Assembly (NCBI GenBank): GCA_020859985.1
Contig: JAJBVD010000002.1
Location: 1 to 64,000 of the forward strand
DNA length: 64,000 nucleotides
Origin: Clostridiales bacterium
GTDB taxonomy: Bacteria; Bacillota; Clostridia; Lachnospirales; Lachnospiraceae
Reading direction: 5' to 3'
Under the pieces are notes generated by a model that saw only the letters and a program-made list of their open reading frames with translations, did no database searches and was not told the origin of the DNA. Positions 50,051 to 59,802 of this stretch are shown here, one piece after another. The translations under genes and the position numbers were made by a program. Position 1 is the stretch's first letter. Each line of letters begins with the position of its first letter.

Positions 50051-51547
50051 TCATGTTTCAGGAGACGTTACCGGAAGCGTGAGAGTGACCTCTGTACCAT
50101 ATCCCGGACCGTCGCTTTCAATCCGAAGCAGATCCTTTTGATTATAATACAGCTCCAGCCGGTGGATGACATTTGACATGGCGACACCGGTTGAGTTGGA
50201 GTCTTCCGTCCCGGGAAGAAGATGATCTTCCATAATATCACGGATTTTTTCTTTTGTCATTCCGATGCCGTTGTCCTGCACCGTGATTTCCAGAGTTGAT
50301 TCATTGGCATGCCGCACGGTCAGAGTGATCCGTCCTTCCGCAAGATTGTCGTGAATGCCATGCTGTACCGCGTTTTCTACAATAGGCTGCAGGATCATGC
50401 TGGGTACGCGGATTTCCTCAATATCTGCGTCGACTTTTTTCTCATAGGTGATATCACCGGCAAAGCGGACATTTAATATGTAAATATAATTGTCGACGGA
50501 CGCAATCTCCTCGCGCAGGGAAGCGTCGCCGGACATTTTGCGGACATTGTAGCGGAAAAAGTCGGCCATCCGCTCCAGAAAGACCCCGGTCTTTTCTGCG
50601 TCCTCCATTGCCGCGAGCTGCGCGCCGGCATTGAGGGAATTAAAGAGAAAATGCGGATTGATCTGTGCCTGCAGGTATTTTAGCTGCGCTTCTTTCAGGT
50701 GCGCTTCCATCAGAAGCTCACGCTCCTTGAGCTGTGCCTCTGTCTCCATGCTGTCCTTTAAGCGGTCAATGTATTCGCGGATGCTGGCAAGCATCTGGTT
50801 GAAGCCGCGGGTCACGACGCCTACCTCATCCTCATAGACGACAGGAAGCTGCGGGACATCCAGATTGCCTCCGGCCACCTCGTGCGCCGTGGCAGAGAGG
50901 ACGGTCAGCGGGCGGATCATATTGTGTACGAGGAGCGTAATGAGCAGCATACAGATGACAAATACCGCCAGCATGATGATCAGGCTTCCCTTTTCAAGGA
51001 TTTGCATGGAGGAGATCAGCGCCTGATAATTTGTCGAGTTCTGACTGAACAGGAGATTGTTCAGCCGGTATATGTAAGAGTTGATGTACTCAAACAGCTG
51101 TGTTTCCAGCTCATAGGATTCCTTATAGCGCTCGACATTGCGTCCGCGTTTTGCCTGCACGGTGACAGATGTCTGGTCCAGATAACTCTCAGACATGTTG
51201 CGGATATTTTTTTCCAGCATCAGAATCTCACTGTCCACATTTTCGTTGTTCAGTTCTTCCAGAAGCGTACGGTATTCCTGCTCATAATTGTAATAGTCCT
51301 CCAGAGCGGCGCTGCTTTTGGTATTCAGATATTCATAGACAGCATTCTGGATCAGTTCCAGCGTGTCGGAGAGCGTATTGACTGCCACATTGCTGGTGAA
51401 GACAGAGTCGATTCGCTGAACCGCAGAATTGATCTCACTGATCAGGAACAGATTCATGCCCAGCACGATCGCCAGAACAAGGACGATCACAGCATTGATA
51501 CGGGTCTGGATGGAGGAAAAGAAGGAGAGGGGGCGTCTCTTTTTCAT
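50051..51547 (-). CDS. YesM/LytS-type sensor histidine kinase
   Basis: 498 aa; two TMs, HAMP, YLQAQINPHFLFNSLNAG (His_kinase), PIVENAVQHGI. Confidence 0.93.
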   Translation of the reverse strand: MKKRRPLSFFSSIQTRINAVIVLVLAIVLGMNLFLISEINSAVQRIDSVFTSNVAVNTLSDTLELIQNAVYEYLNTKSSAALEDYYNYEQEYRTLLEELNNENVDSEILMLEKNIRNMSESYLDQTSVTVQAKRGRNVERYKESYELETQLFEYINSYIYRLNNLLFSQNSTNYQALISSMQILEKGSLIIMLAVFVICMLLITLLVHNMIRPLTVLSATAHEVAGGNLDVPQLPVVYEDEVGVVTRGFNQMLASIREYIDRLKDSMETEAQLKERELLMEAHLKEAQLKYLQAQINPHFLFNSLNAGAQLAAMEDAEKTGVFLERMADFFRYNVRKMSGDASLREEIASVDNYIYILNVRFAGDITYEKKVDADIEEIRVPSMILQPIVENAVQHGIHDNLAEGRITLTVRHANESTLEITVQDNGIGMTKEKIRDIMEDHLLPGTEDSNSTGVAMSNVIHRLELYYNQKDLLRIESDGPGYGTEVTLTLPVTSPET

Positions 51548-51554
51548 GGTGGCA

Positions 51555-52583
51555 TTATTCCTCCTCTTCTATAGGATCCGCAAGATAGTCTGCAATATTG
51601 TCCTGCGTGATCAGACTCAAATCCACGCTGTAATAACTGCTGGTATGACCGAGCAAGTGGTATTCGTTGAGGGCATCAATGCAGTAAGTGCCGACTTCGG
51701 CGGTGTCAACCACCAGTGTGGCAGGGATGATGCCCTTCTCAATCGCATCCAGAATCTGATCGGAATAATAGAAGCCGATGATGGCGGTGCTGCCGACTTC
51801 GTTGTAATCAATCAGTGCCTGATAGGCGCATTCCGTCAGGACTTCATCCATGCAGATCAGGACATCCGGAAGCGGAGAACGGTTGACGAAAAGCTCACGA
51901 ATGCCTTCCTCGTAGTCAAAGTCAGTCGAACTTTCTAGATAATACAAAGATACGGTGACATCCTGTCTGTCCGCCTTCTCCTGCTCAATGTATTTTGTCA
52001 GCTGAGCAGCAGCCAGTGACTGGATCGGATTGACGGATTCCGAGTCCAGAAGGATCATGATCTCTCCATCCGCTCCGTTTAGAGCGGACAGGGACAGCTC
52101 GGTATAGGTATCAGCCAGCTGATAGCTGTTAAGTCCTACATAGCTGATCCGCTCGCTGTCGGAGTCATCTTCAAGTACAGTGACGACCGGAATGCCGTCC
52201 CCGAGGGCCTCATCAATCAGCTCCCGCACTTCATCTGTGCCGTCTGGCTTCAATATAATGCCGTCGACCTTTGACGCAATCAGGATACGCAGATAATCCG
52301 CGTTTGTATAGGAACTTCCGGTATCCTGGCTTAACAGCTCCAGATATGCGTTATTTTCCGCTGCTTCCTGATCTGCACTCTCGTAGATCGCCTGCCAGAG
52401 AACGGAATTCTCCGTATCCGGGATCAGCACATAATGCCGGTCATAGGTCTCGGCATTGGTAGTATCGGGCAGATCAAGCGCGTCAAGGCTGTTGTGAAAG
52501 TGTGACCAGATGACGGAGAGCAGCAGGACGCAGAATATTAAAATGATCGTTATAATTAAGGAAGATTTTTTCATGAGATTCAT
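51555..52583 (-). CDS. Membrane-anchored sugar-binding protein, probable sensor input for the kinase
   Basis: 342 aa; N-terminal TM then periplasmic-binding-protein type I fold; 7 bp upstream of the kinase gene. Confidence 0.8.
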   Translation of the reverse strand: MNLMKKSSLIITIILIFCVLLLSVIWSHFHNSLDALDLPDTTNAETYDRHYVLIPDTENSVLWQAIYESADQEAAENNAYLELLSQDTGSSYTNADYLRILIASKVDGIILKPDGTDEVRELIDEALGDGIPVVTVLEDDSDSERISYVGLNSYQLADTYTELSLSALNGADGEIMILLDSESVNPIQSLAAAQLTKYIEQEKADRQDVTVSLYYLESSTDFDYEEGIRELFVNRSPLPDVLICMDEVLTECAYQALIDYNEVGSTAIIGFYYSDQILDAIEKGIIPATLVVDTAEVGTYCIDALNEYHLLGHTSSYYSVDLSLITQDNIADYLADPIEEEE

Positions 52584-52862
52584 TCTATCATAAAACTGTA
52601 CATTTTCCTATCTGAAAAAAGTAAATTTTTGTGGATTTTTTAGCAGAAAGACAAAAAAGTCCAGATTTTTTTGAATTGGGGAAATTTCGCTTAAAAGAAT
52701 TTACAGTTTCAGGACAAGAGATTCTATTTTATGCAATTTGTACATGTGATACGATGCAGATACCAAAAACGTGGACATTTAGCACATCTTTTTGCGGAAA
52801 GATACAGAACCGTTATTTCCGGAAAATGGCTAAACCACAGAATATCGAATGGAGGTAGAAAC

Positions 52863-53975
52863 ATGAAGTTAAGAAAAATGGCAGTCGCTATGTCAGCAGT
52901 TATGGCTCTCGGTGCAATCGCAGTACCGGCAGCGGCAGAAGAAGCACAGGTTATCGGTATCTCGATGCCGACCCAGTCCCTGGAGCGCTGGAATCGTGAC
53001 GGCGAGTATCTGAAAGAGCAGTTCGAGAGCGCAGGCTATGAAGTAGAGCTGGTTTACTCTGACAACGATTCCTCCCAGCAGGTAAGTGATATCCAGAACC
53101 TTCTGGCTGACAACGTAGACATCCTGATCGTTGCGGCTGTTGATGGCGAGGCTCTGAACACGGCTATGGATGAGGCTGCTGAGCAGGAAGTTCCGGTTAT
53201 CGCTTATGACCGTCTGATCATGAACGATGCGGTTTCCTATTATGTATCCTTTGATAACTACACGGTAGGTCAGCTGCAGGGCGAGTTCATCGTAGAAGCT
53301 CTGGATCTGGAGAACGCAGGAGACGCTACCTACAACATGGAGATCACCGCTGGTGACCCGGCAGACAACAACGCTACTTATTTCTACAATGGCGCTATGG
53401 ATGTCCTGAATCCGTACATCGAGGCAGGTACACTGGTAGTTGTATCCGGCCAGACTGATTTTGATACAGTTGCTACGGATCAGTGGGATACCCAGACTGC
53501 TCTGGAGAGAGCACAGAACATCCTTGGTTCTTACTATGCAGACGGCACACAGCTTGATGTATGGCTTTGCTCCAATGACTCTACAGCTCTTGGCGTAGCA
53601 CAGGGCATCACTTCTGACTATGCTGGTGACAACACCGTGATCATCACAGGTCAGGACGGCGACGTAGCGAACCTTGCAAACATCGTTGACGGCATCCAGA
53701 CCATGACCGTTTACAAGAATGTAAGCAACGAGTCTATCGTTACTCTGTCACTTGCTGAGGCAATGCTGAACGGCGAGACGATCGACGAGTCTCTGTGCGA
53801 TACCTTTGAGATCGACTGCGCATATGATACTGAGTCCTATGAGACCTCTGAAGGCAATGTTTGCCCGTCCTTCCTGCTTGTACCGAGCGTGATCACCGCT
53901 GACAACCTTGAGGAACTGGTAGACACCGGCCTGTATGAGATGGGCGAGGATGGATATCTGACAGCAGTAGAGTAA
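52863..53975 (+). CDS. Sugar ABC transporter substrate-binding protein (ChvE/XylF-like)
   Basis: MKLRKMAVAMSAVMALGAIAVPAAAEEAQVIGISMPTQSLERWNRDGEYLKEQFE..., VIAYDRLIMNDAVSYYVSFDNYTVG. Confidence 0.92.
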   Translation: MKLRKMAVAMSAVMALGAIAVPAAAEEAQVIGISMPTQSLERWNRDGEYLKEQFESAGYEVELVYSDNDSSQQVSDIQNLLADNVDILIVAAVDGEALNTAMDEAAEQEVPVIAYDRLIMNDAVSYYVSFDNYTVGQLQGEFIVEALDLENAGDATYNMEITAGDPADNNATYFYNGAMDVLNPYIEAGTLVVVSGQTDFDTVATDQWDTQTALERAQNILGSYYADGTQLDVWLCSNDSTALGVAQGITSDYAGDNTVIITGQDGDVANLANIVDGIQTMTVYKNVSNESIVTLSLAEAMLNGETIDESLCDTFEIDCAYDTESYETSEGNVCPSFLLVPSVITADNLEELVDTGLYEMGEDGYLTAVE

Positions 53976-54016
53976 TCTGAATCTGCTAAAAGATCTGATA
54001 TATGATTTTACCTGAA

Positions 54017-54047
54017 AAAGGGCGGGGCAGCTGTCCCGCCCTTTCTT
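54017..54047 (+). terminator. Strong hairpin terminator/attenuator between the binding protein and ABC ATPase genes
   Basis: AAAGGGCGGG gcagctgt CCCGCCCTTT. Confidence 0.82.
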
Positions 54048-54167
54048 CTGATGATAGGATTATTTTTGAGAACGCGAAGTGCGGAGCAATACGCAGATAT
54101 CATCTGAAAGTTTATATTTTATCATCAGATTTAACAACAGGCGGTAAGTTGGAAAGGAGGAAGTCTT

Positions 54168-55706
54168 TTGGGTGACACTATTCTGGAGATGAAATCCATC
54201 ACCAAAGAGTTTCCGGGAGTCAAGGCGCTGGACAATGTCAATCTGGTTGTGGAGCGCGGCGAGATTCATGCGCTGATCGGTGAAAACGGCGCTGGGAAAT
54301 CGACTCTTATGAATGTGCTGTCCGGTATTTATCCGGCAGGCACCTATGACGGTGAGATTTATTACAATGGAGAGCTTTGCCAGTTCAAAACTCTGAAAGA
54401 CAGTGAGGCCAAGGGCATCGTGATTATCCACCAGGAGCTGGCGCTGATTCCGCTGCTCACGATCGGTGAGAATATGTTCCTGGGAAATGAAAAACGAAAT
54501 CGATTCGGCGTGATCGACTGGGATCAGACCTACAGTGACGCCGAAAAACATATGAAGCAGGTTGGTCTGCATGAATCCGCGCAGACGCTGATCAAGGATA
54601 TTGGTACTGGCAAGCAGCAGCTGGTTGAGATCGCAAAGGCGTTCTCAAAGAACGTGAAGCTGCTGATCCTGGATGAGCCGACCTCGTCTCTGAATGACGA
54701 GGACGCAAAGATGCTGCTGGATCTTCTGATGGAGTTCAAAAAGGACGGTCTGACGTCCATCATTATTACACACAAGCTGAATGAGATCATCTATTGCGCG
54801 GATAAGGCGACAATCCTTCGCGACGGTTCGACCATTGAGACGCTGGTCAAGGGTGTCGATGAGTTCAGTGAAGACCGTATCATTAAGGGCATGGTTGGCC
54901 GCCCGATGGATGACCGTTATCCGGAACGCAAGCACAATGTCAGCAAAGAAGTCGGTATTGAGGTAAAGAACTGGACCGTACACCATCCGCTGTATCCGGA
55001 AAAGATCGTGGACGACAATATTTCTTTCAAGGTACATAAGGGTGAAGTCGTTGGCTTCTCCGGTCTGCAGGGCGCGGGTCGTACCGAGCTGGCAATGTCG
55101 ATCTTCGGCAGAAGCTACGGTACGGATATTTCCGGCGAAGTCTATCTGGAAGGCAAGAAGGTAGACTTAAAGACACCGGAGCAAGCGATTAAAAATAAGG
55201 TCGCCTATGTGACAGAGGATCGAAAGACAAATGGTTTAATTCTTGGCGAATCGATCCGCTTTAATACGACACTTGCCCGTCTTGATAAGGTTTGTAATAA
55301 CGGGATTATTGATTCCACAGCGGAGAAGAAGGCTGCGGAGGAGATGACGGAGGAGATGGGCACAAAGACTCCTTCCATTGAGCAGATGATCGGCAATCTT
55401 TCCGGCGGCAATCAGCAGAAAGCACTTCTTGGCAAATGGATGTTTTCGGAGCCGAATGTGCTGATTCTGGATGAGCCGACCCGAGGTATTGATGTCGGCG
55501 CGAAATACGATATCTACTGTCTGATCAACCAGATGGTCGACAATGGGAAATCCGTGATCATGATTTCCTCTGAAATGCCGGAGCTGATCGGTATGTGCGA
55601 CCGCATCTATATTATGAACGAAGGCGAACTCTGCGGCGAGGTAGAGGCGAAAAATACCTCACAGGAAGAGATCATGGGCTACATTATGAGCGCCGCTGCA
55701 AATTGA
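54168..55706 (+). CDS. Sugar ABC transporter ATP-binding protein (MmsA/GguA/XylG-like)
   Basis: 512 aa, TTG start; two ABC domains (GENGAGKSTLMNVLSGIYP; LSGGNQQKALLGKWMFSEPNVLILDEPTRGIDVGAKYDIY). Confidence 0.94.
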   Translation: MGDTILEMKSITKEFPGVKALDNVNLVVERGEIHALIGENGAGKSTLMNVLSGIYPAGTYDGEIYYNGELCQFKTLKDSEAKGIVIIHQELALIPLLTIGENMFLGNEKRNRFGVIDWDQTYSDAEKHMKQVGLHESAQTLIKDIGTGKQQLVEIAKAFSKNVKLLILDEPTSSLNDEDAKMLLDLLMEFKKDGLTSIIITHKLNEIIYCADKATILRDGSTIETLVKGVDEFSEDRIIKGMVGRPMDDRYPERKHNVSKEVGIEVKNWTVHHPLYPEKIVDDNISFKVHKGEVVGFSGLQGAGRTELAMSIFGRSYGTDISGEVYLEGKKVDLKTPEQAIKNKVAYVTEDRKTNGLILGESIRFNTTLARLDKVCNNGIIDSTAEKKAAEEMTEEMGTKTPSIEQMIGNLSGGNQQKALLGKWMFSEPNVLILDEPTRGIDVGAKYDIYCLINQMVDNGKSVIMISSEMPELIGMCDRIYIMNEGELCGEVEAKNTSQEEIMGYIMSAAAN

Positions 55707-55722
55707 AAGGGAGTGTGTATTC

Positions 55723-56913
55723 ATGGCAAATAACAAAGAATCAGTTAGCTCGGGCAAATTTGATATTGCAGGTTTTTTCCGCAAGTATACAATGGTCATT
55801 GCCCTTGTCGTTGTATTTATCATCTTTTATTTCATGACGGACGGACGTCTGCTTTATCCGCAGAATATGTCGAATCTGCTGTTACAGAACGGCTACGTGC
55901 TGGTAATGGCCTGTGGTATGCTGCTCTGTATCCTGACCGGCGGCAACATCGACCTGTCAGTCGGTTCTGTGATCTGCCTTGTCGGCGGTATCGCGGCTGT
56001 GCTGATCTCTAACATGGGTTTTAATATCTATCTGACCATCATCATCTGTCTGCTGATCGGTCTGGCAGCCGGCATCTGGCAGGGCTTCTGGATTGGCTAT
56101 ATGCGGATTCCTCCGTTCATCACCACGCTGGGTGGTATGTTCATGTTCCGCGGCTTTGGCCGTCTGGTGCTGAACAGCAAAACAGTATCTGTTCAGAATA
56201 AAGCATTCCTGAACATCTTCACTGCTTACATTAAGATCCCGGGGCTGGATACGGACAGCCGTATTCTTTCCCCGCTGGTGATCGGCGCGATTGCGGTGAT
56301 TGTTCTCTTCTACATGAAGATATCCTCCCGCGCGAGCAAAGCAAAAAAAGGCTATCGCCAGAACAGTGCAGTTGCGGATTTCGGAAGCACAGCTGTAATT
56401 TCGGTTCTTCTTCTGTGGTACTGCAACCTGCTCTGCCAGTACAAGGGCATCTCCGTCATGCTGGTATGGGTCGTGGCAATCTGCCTGATCTACAACTTTA
56501 TCACCTCCAAGACTGCGTTCGGCCGTTATTTCTACGCGGTGGGTGGTAATGAGAAGGCAACAAAGCTTTCCGGTATCAATACAGACAAGGTATACTTTAT
56601 CGCATATGCGAACATGGGTCTGCTGGCAGGCTTATGCGGTCTGTTGTGTCTGGCACGTGTCGGTTCTGTAAACGGTTCGACCGGAAACTCCTTCGAGATG
56701 GACGCCATCGGCTCCTGCTTCATCGGCGGCGCTTCTGCATACGGCGGCAGCGGTACGATCGGCGGCGTTGTCATCGGCGCACTCCTGCTCGGCGTCATCA
56801 ACATGGGTATGTCGATCATGGGTATTGGCGATTCCTGGCAGTATGTGGTAAAGGGTGCTGTGCTCCTGATCGCGGTTATCTTCGACGTGCTTTCCAGTCG
56901 GAAGGTGTCATGA
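55723..56913 (+). CDS. Sugar ABC transporter permease (MmsB/GguB/XylH-like)
   Basis: 396 aa polytopic; ILTGGNIDLSVGSVICLVGGIAAVL, GRYFYAVGGNEKATKLSGIN. Confidence 0.94.
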   Translation: MANNKESVSSGKFDIAGFFRKYTMVIALVVVFIIFYFMTDGRLLYPQNMSNLLLQNGYVLVMACGMLLCILTGGNIDLSVGSVICLVGGIAAVLISNMGFNIYLTIIICLLIGLAAGIWQGFWIGYMRIPPFITTLGGMFMFRGFGRLVLNSKTVSVQNKAFLNIFTAYIKIPGLDTDSRILSPLVIGAIAVIVLFYMKISSRASKAKKGYRQNSAVADFGSTAVISVLLLWYCNLLCQYKGISVMLVWVVAICLIYNFITSKTAFGRYFYAVGGNEKATKLSGINTDKVYFIAYANMGLLAGLCGLLCLARVGSVNGSTGNSFEMDAIGSCFIGGASAYGGSGTIGGVVIGALLLGVINMGMSIMGIGDSWQYVVKGAVLLIAVIFDVLSSRKVS

Positions 56914-56933
56914 TAAAAAAGATAAGGTTATAG

Positions 56934-56979
56934 AAAAATGACCCGGGTTACGGTAGTAATGCCGTGCCGGGTCATTTTT
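56934..56979. terminator. Bidirectional terminator
   Basis: AAAAATGACCCGG...CCGGGTCATTTTT between convergent genes. Confidence 0.85.
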
Positions 56980-56982
56980 GTC

Positions 56983-58221
56983 TTATACGTTCTGACAGAG
57001 AGTAATAACAAGGATATCATCGGAATCCGGGCTTTTGACAAAGTAATCCGCTGTCTCTACCGCACGGTAAATCCCGTCGTCTCCCATCTGTCTGGTAACG
57101 ATACGCACACATTCCTGCCCGGCTTCATATGCGGCCAGAAGTGAATCGCTGTGAAACGTATCAGCAAACAACTGCTGATCTTCCGGGTGCATGGATGACG
57201 CACCGTGCTCAATCAGTTCGTCAAAGACGCCGGCTGAGGGGCAGGAGGTCGTCGTGAAATTGTCATAGGTCATCATGTAATAACTGTTGCGCGTGAGGTT
57301 CGAGAAAATTACCAGAGGGTATTTCTTAAAAATTACCTCAGTGAGCAGCTGCATGGCGCTGGAGCGCGGCTGTACCATTAAAATATCTTCAGAAGCATTT
57401 TCATCTGTTCCCAATGCAGTTGCCTGCCTGCTGCAAATGCGGGCAAAGTCTTCCTCCAGCATTGGCTTCGCAAAAAGAAATCCCTGGATCAGATCACAGC
57501 CGCAGGTGCGCAGAAATCCGAGCTGTTCGCGGGTTTCCACACCTTCCGCTACCGTGGTCAGGCGGAGCCGGTTCGCAAAATCATAAATGCTTTCGAGCAC
57601 AATGCGGTCTTTATCGTTGGCGAGGTTGTCAGACAGAAGAGAGCGGTCAATCTTTAAGATATCCGCATCCACATCTTTTACCATACTCAAAGAGGAGAGA
57701 CCGCTGCCAAAATCATCGATGGCCACATGAAAACCCTGTGCGCGGACAGACGCCACGAGCGCGATGATCCGCTCCGAATCGCTTGCCAGAGAGGACTCTG
57801 TAATCTCTACATGGATCAGTTCGTGCGGAATATGCATCTGGTCCGTTTTGGCGCATAGCCTGGCTGCAAAATCACCTTCATCCAGATGGTTTCTGGAGAA
57901 ATTGACAGCGATGGGAACCACTTCTTTGCCTGCTTCCATGCGTTGTTTTAAGAATCGGCAGACCTCGCTTAGAATCTGCCAGTCCAGCTCACAGATCAGG
58001 CTTCCTTCTTCCAGATAGGGGATAAATTCTCCCGGCATGCCGATGCTGCCATCCGGCTTTTTCCATCGGGCGAGAGCCTCCGCGCTGGCGAGCTGCCCGC
58101 GGATGGCCTTGTACTGCGGCTGATAATAAACAATGAATTCATGATTTTTGAGTGCGTTTTGAATAATAAGCTTTGAATCGGTTATTTCTTCACTTGATAA
58201 ATCGTTTTCTGTGGACAGCAT
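56983..58221 (-). CDS. EAL-domain c-di-GMP phosphodiesterase with C-terminal PAS-like domain
   Basis: 412 aa; SAEALARWK, HVEITESSL, AIDDFGSGLSSL, VAEGVET, QGFLFAKPM. Confidence 0.9.
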   Translation of the reverse strand: MLSTENDLSSEEITDSKLIIQNALKNHEFIVYYQPQYKAIRGQLASAEALARWKKPDGSIGMPGEFIPYLEEGSLICELDWQILSEVCRFLKQRMEAGKEVVPIAVNFSRNHLDEGDFAARLCAKTDQMHIPHELIHVEITESSLASDSERIIALVASVRAQGFHVAIDDFGSGLSSLSMVKDVDADILKIDRSLLSDNLANDKDRIVLESIYDFANRLRLTTVAEGVETREQLGFLRTCGCDLIQGFLFAKPMLEEDFARICSRQATALGTDENASEDILMVQPRSSAMQLLTEVIFKKYPLVIFSNLTRNSYYMMTYDNFTTTSCPSAGVFDELIEHGASSMHPEDQQLFADTFHSDSLLAAYEAGQECVRIVTRQMGDDGIYRAVETADYFVKSPDSDDILVITLCQNV

Positions 58222-58266
58222 GGGTACCGCCTTTCTTTTTACTATGTTTTTAAATATGTAACATGT

Positions 58267-58295
58267 AACGATTTAAAAAAGTATATCAAATCGTT
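58267..58295. repeat. Inverted repeat AACGATTT..AAATCGTT upstream of the EAL gene
   Basis: 8-bp arms, 13-nt loop. Confidence 0.6.
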
Positions 58296-58480
58296 TTCGT
58301 CTTCACAACTATAATTTGCCTTAAAATGAAATTTTTATGGAAAAGCTGTTTTCAGTACGTTGAAAATACGAGAACGAAGTTGTATAATCGTAACAATTAA
58401 GGAAGAGCTTTTGGCTCTCGTATTGAAGACCTTATACTTGTTTCAAATTTAGTGTGCTGTGCGGCACAAAAGGAGAGACC

Positions 58481-59680
58481 ATGAATTCTCTGAAAAAAAT
58501 ATACTGCCGGGGTTTCCAGACGGTATTTAAGCTTGCCCTGCCTCTTCTTCCTTACCGGAATCCGAAGATCATCGGGTCGGTAAAACAGATTCCAAAGGTG
58601 CTCAGGCAAAAGAAATGCACCCGTGTCCTGATCGTTACGGATCCGGGGATCGCCGGACTTGGCCTGACAAAAGAACTGGAAGAGGCGCTTGCCGGAGAGG
58701 GCATTTTTTATGCCATGTACGATAAGACGGCTGCGAATCCGACTACGGAGAATGTGGATGAGGCACTTTCCATCTATCATTCCCAGTTTTGCGAGGCAAT
58801 CATCGGCTTCGGCGGAGGCTCCAGTATGGACTGCGCGAAAGCAGTGGGAGCACGGGTGGCAAAGCCGAAACAGCCTTTGGAAAAGATGAAGGGAATCCTT
58901 AAGGTACACAGAAGGCTGCCGCTGCTGATCGCGGTGCCGACCACGGCGGGGACGGGCAGTGAAACGACGCTTGCTGCGGTGATCGTGGATGCGGCTACAC
59001 GGCATAAATACGTGATCAATGATTTCTGCCTGATTCCGCGGTACGCGGTGCTGGATCCGAATGTGACGTTAAGCCTGCCGCCGTTTGTCACAGCGACGAC
59101 CGGAATGGACGCGCTGACTCACGCGGTAGAAGCTTACATTGGAAATACAACTACGCGCGGGACACGGAAGAACGCCGAAGATGCCGTCCGGCTTATTTTT
59201 GGAAATCTGGATGAGGCATATCAGAATGGCAGAAATAAAAAAGCGAGAAAAAATATGCTGCACGCCTCCTATTACGCCGGCTGCGCTTTTACAAAATCCT
59301 ATGTGGGATATGTCCATGCGGTTGCGCATTCGCTTGGCGGGCAGTACAATGTTCCGCACGGACTGGCAAACGCGATTCTGCTTCCGTTTGTGCTGGAGGA
59401 ATATGGCTCCTGTATTTACCCGAAATTATCGAAGCTGGCTGTGGCTGCCGGTATCGCAGATGAGAATACGCCGGAGGATGAAGCAGCAAAGGCTTTTATT
59501 CAGGCAATCAAAGATATGAAAAAACGTTTTGGTATCGGAGATGTCGTGCCGGAACTTAAAAAGGAGGATATCCCCAAGCTTGCCCGCTATGCGGATAAGG
59601 AGGCGAATCCTCTGTATCCTGTTCCGGTGCTGATGGACGCGAAAGAACTGGAGAAATTCTACTATCGCGTCATAGCCTAG
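58481..59680 (+). CDS. Iron-containing alcohol dehydrogenase
   Basis: IGFGGGSSMDCAKAVGARVA, VPTTAGTGSETTLAAVI, GMDALTHAVEAYI, HAVAHSLGGQYNVPHGLANAILLP. Confidence 0.94.
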   Translation: MNSLKKIYCRGFQTVFKLALPLLPYRNPKIIGSVKQIPKVLRQKKCTRVLIVTDPGIAGLGLTKELEEALAGEGIFYAMYDKTAANPTTENVDEALSIYHSQFCEAIIGFGGGSSMDCAKAVGARVAKPKQPLEKMKGILKVHRRLPLLIAVPTTAGTGSETTLAAVIVDAATRHKYVINDFCLIPRYAVLDPNVTLSLPPFVTATTGMDALTHAVEAYIGNTTTRGTRKNAEDAVRLIFGNLDEAYQNGRNKKARKNMLHASYYAGCAFTKSYVGYVHAVAHSLGGQYNVPHGLANAILLPFVLEEYGSCIYPKLSKLAVAAGIADENTPEDEAAKAFIQAIKDMKKRFGIGDVVPELKKEDIPKLARYADKEANPLYPVPVLMDAKELEKFYYRVIA

Positions 59681-59802
59681 TATACTCTGCACTCTGTTTC
59701 TGCTGTTTAGATCGCAAAGGCTGTGAAAGCAGGCAAAATAAAGCTGACTATCATCGGCTCGGCTTTAGGAAACAGGCAGTTCATGAAAGGAGCAGTAATT
59801 GA

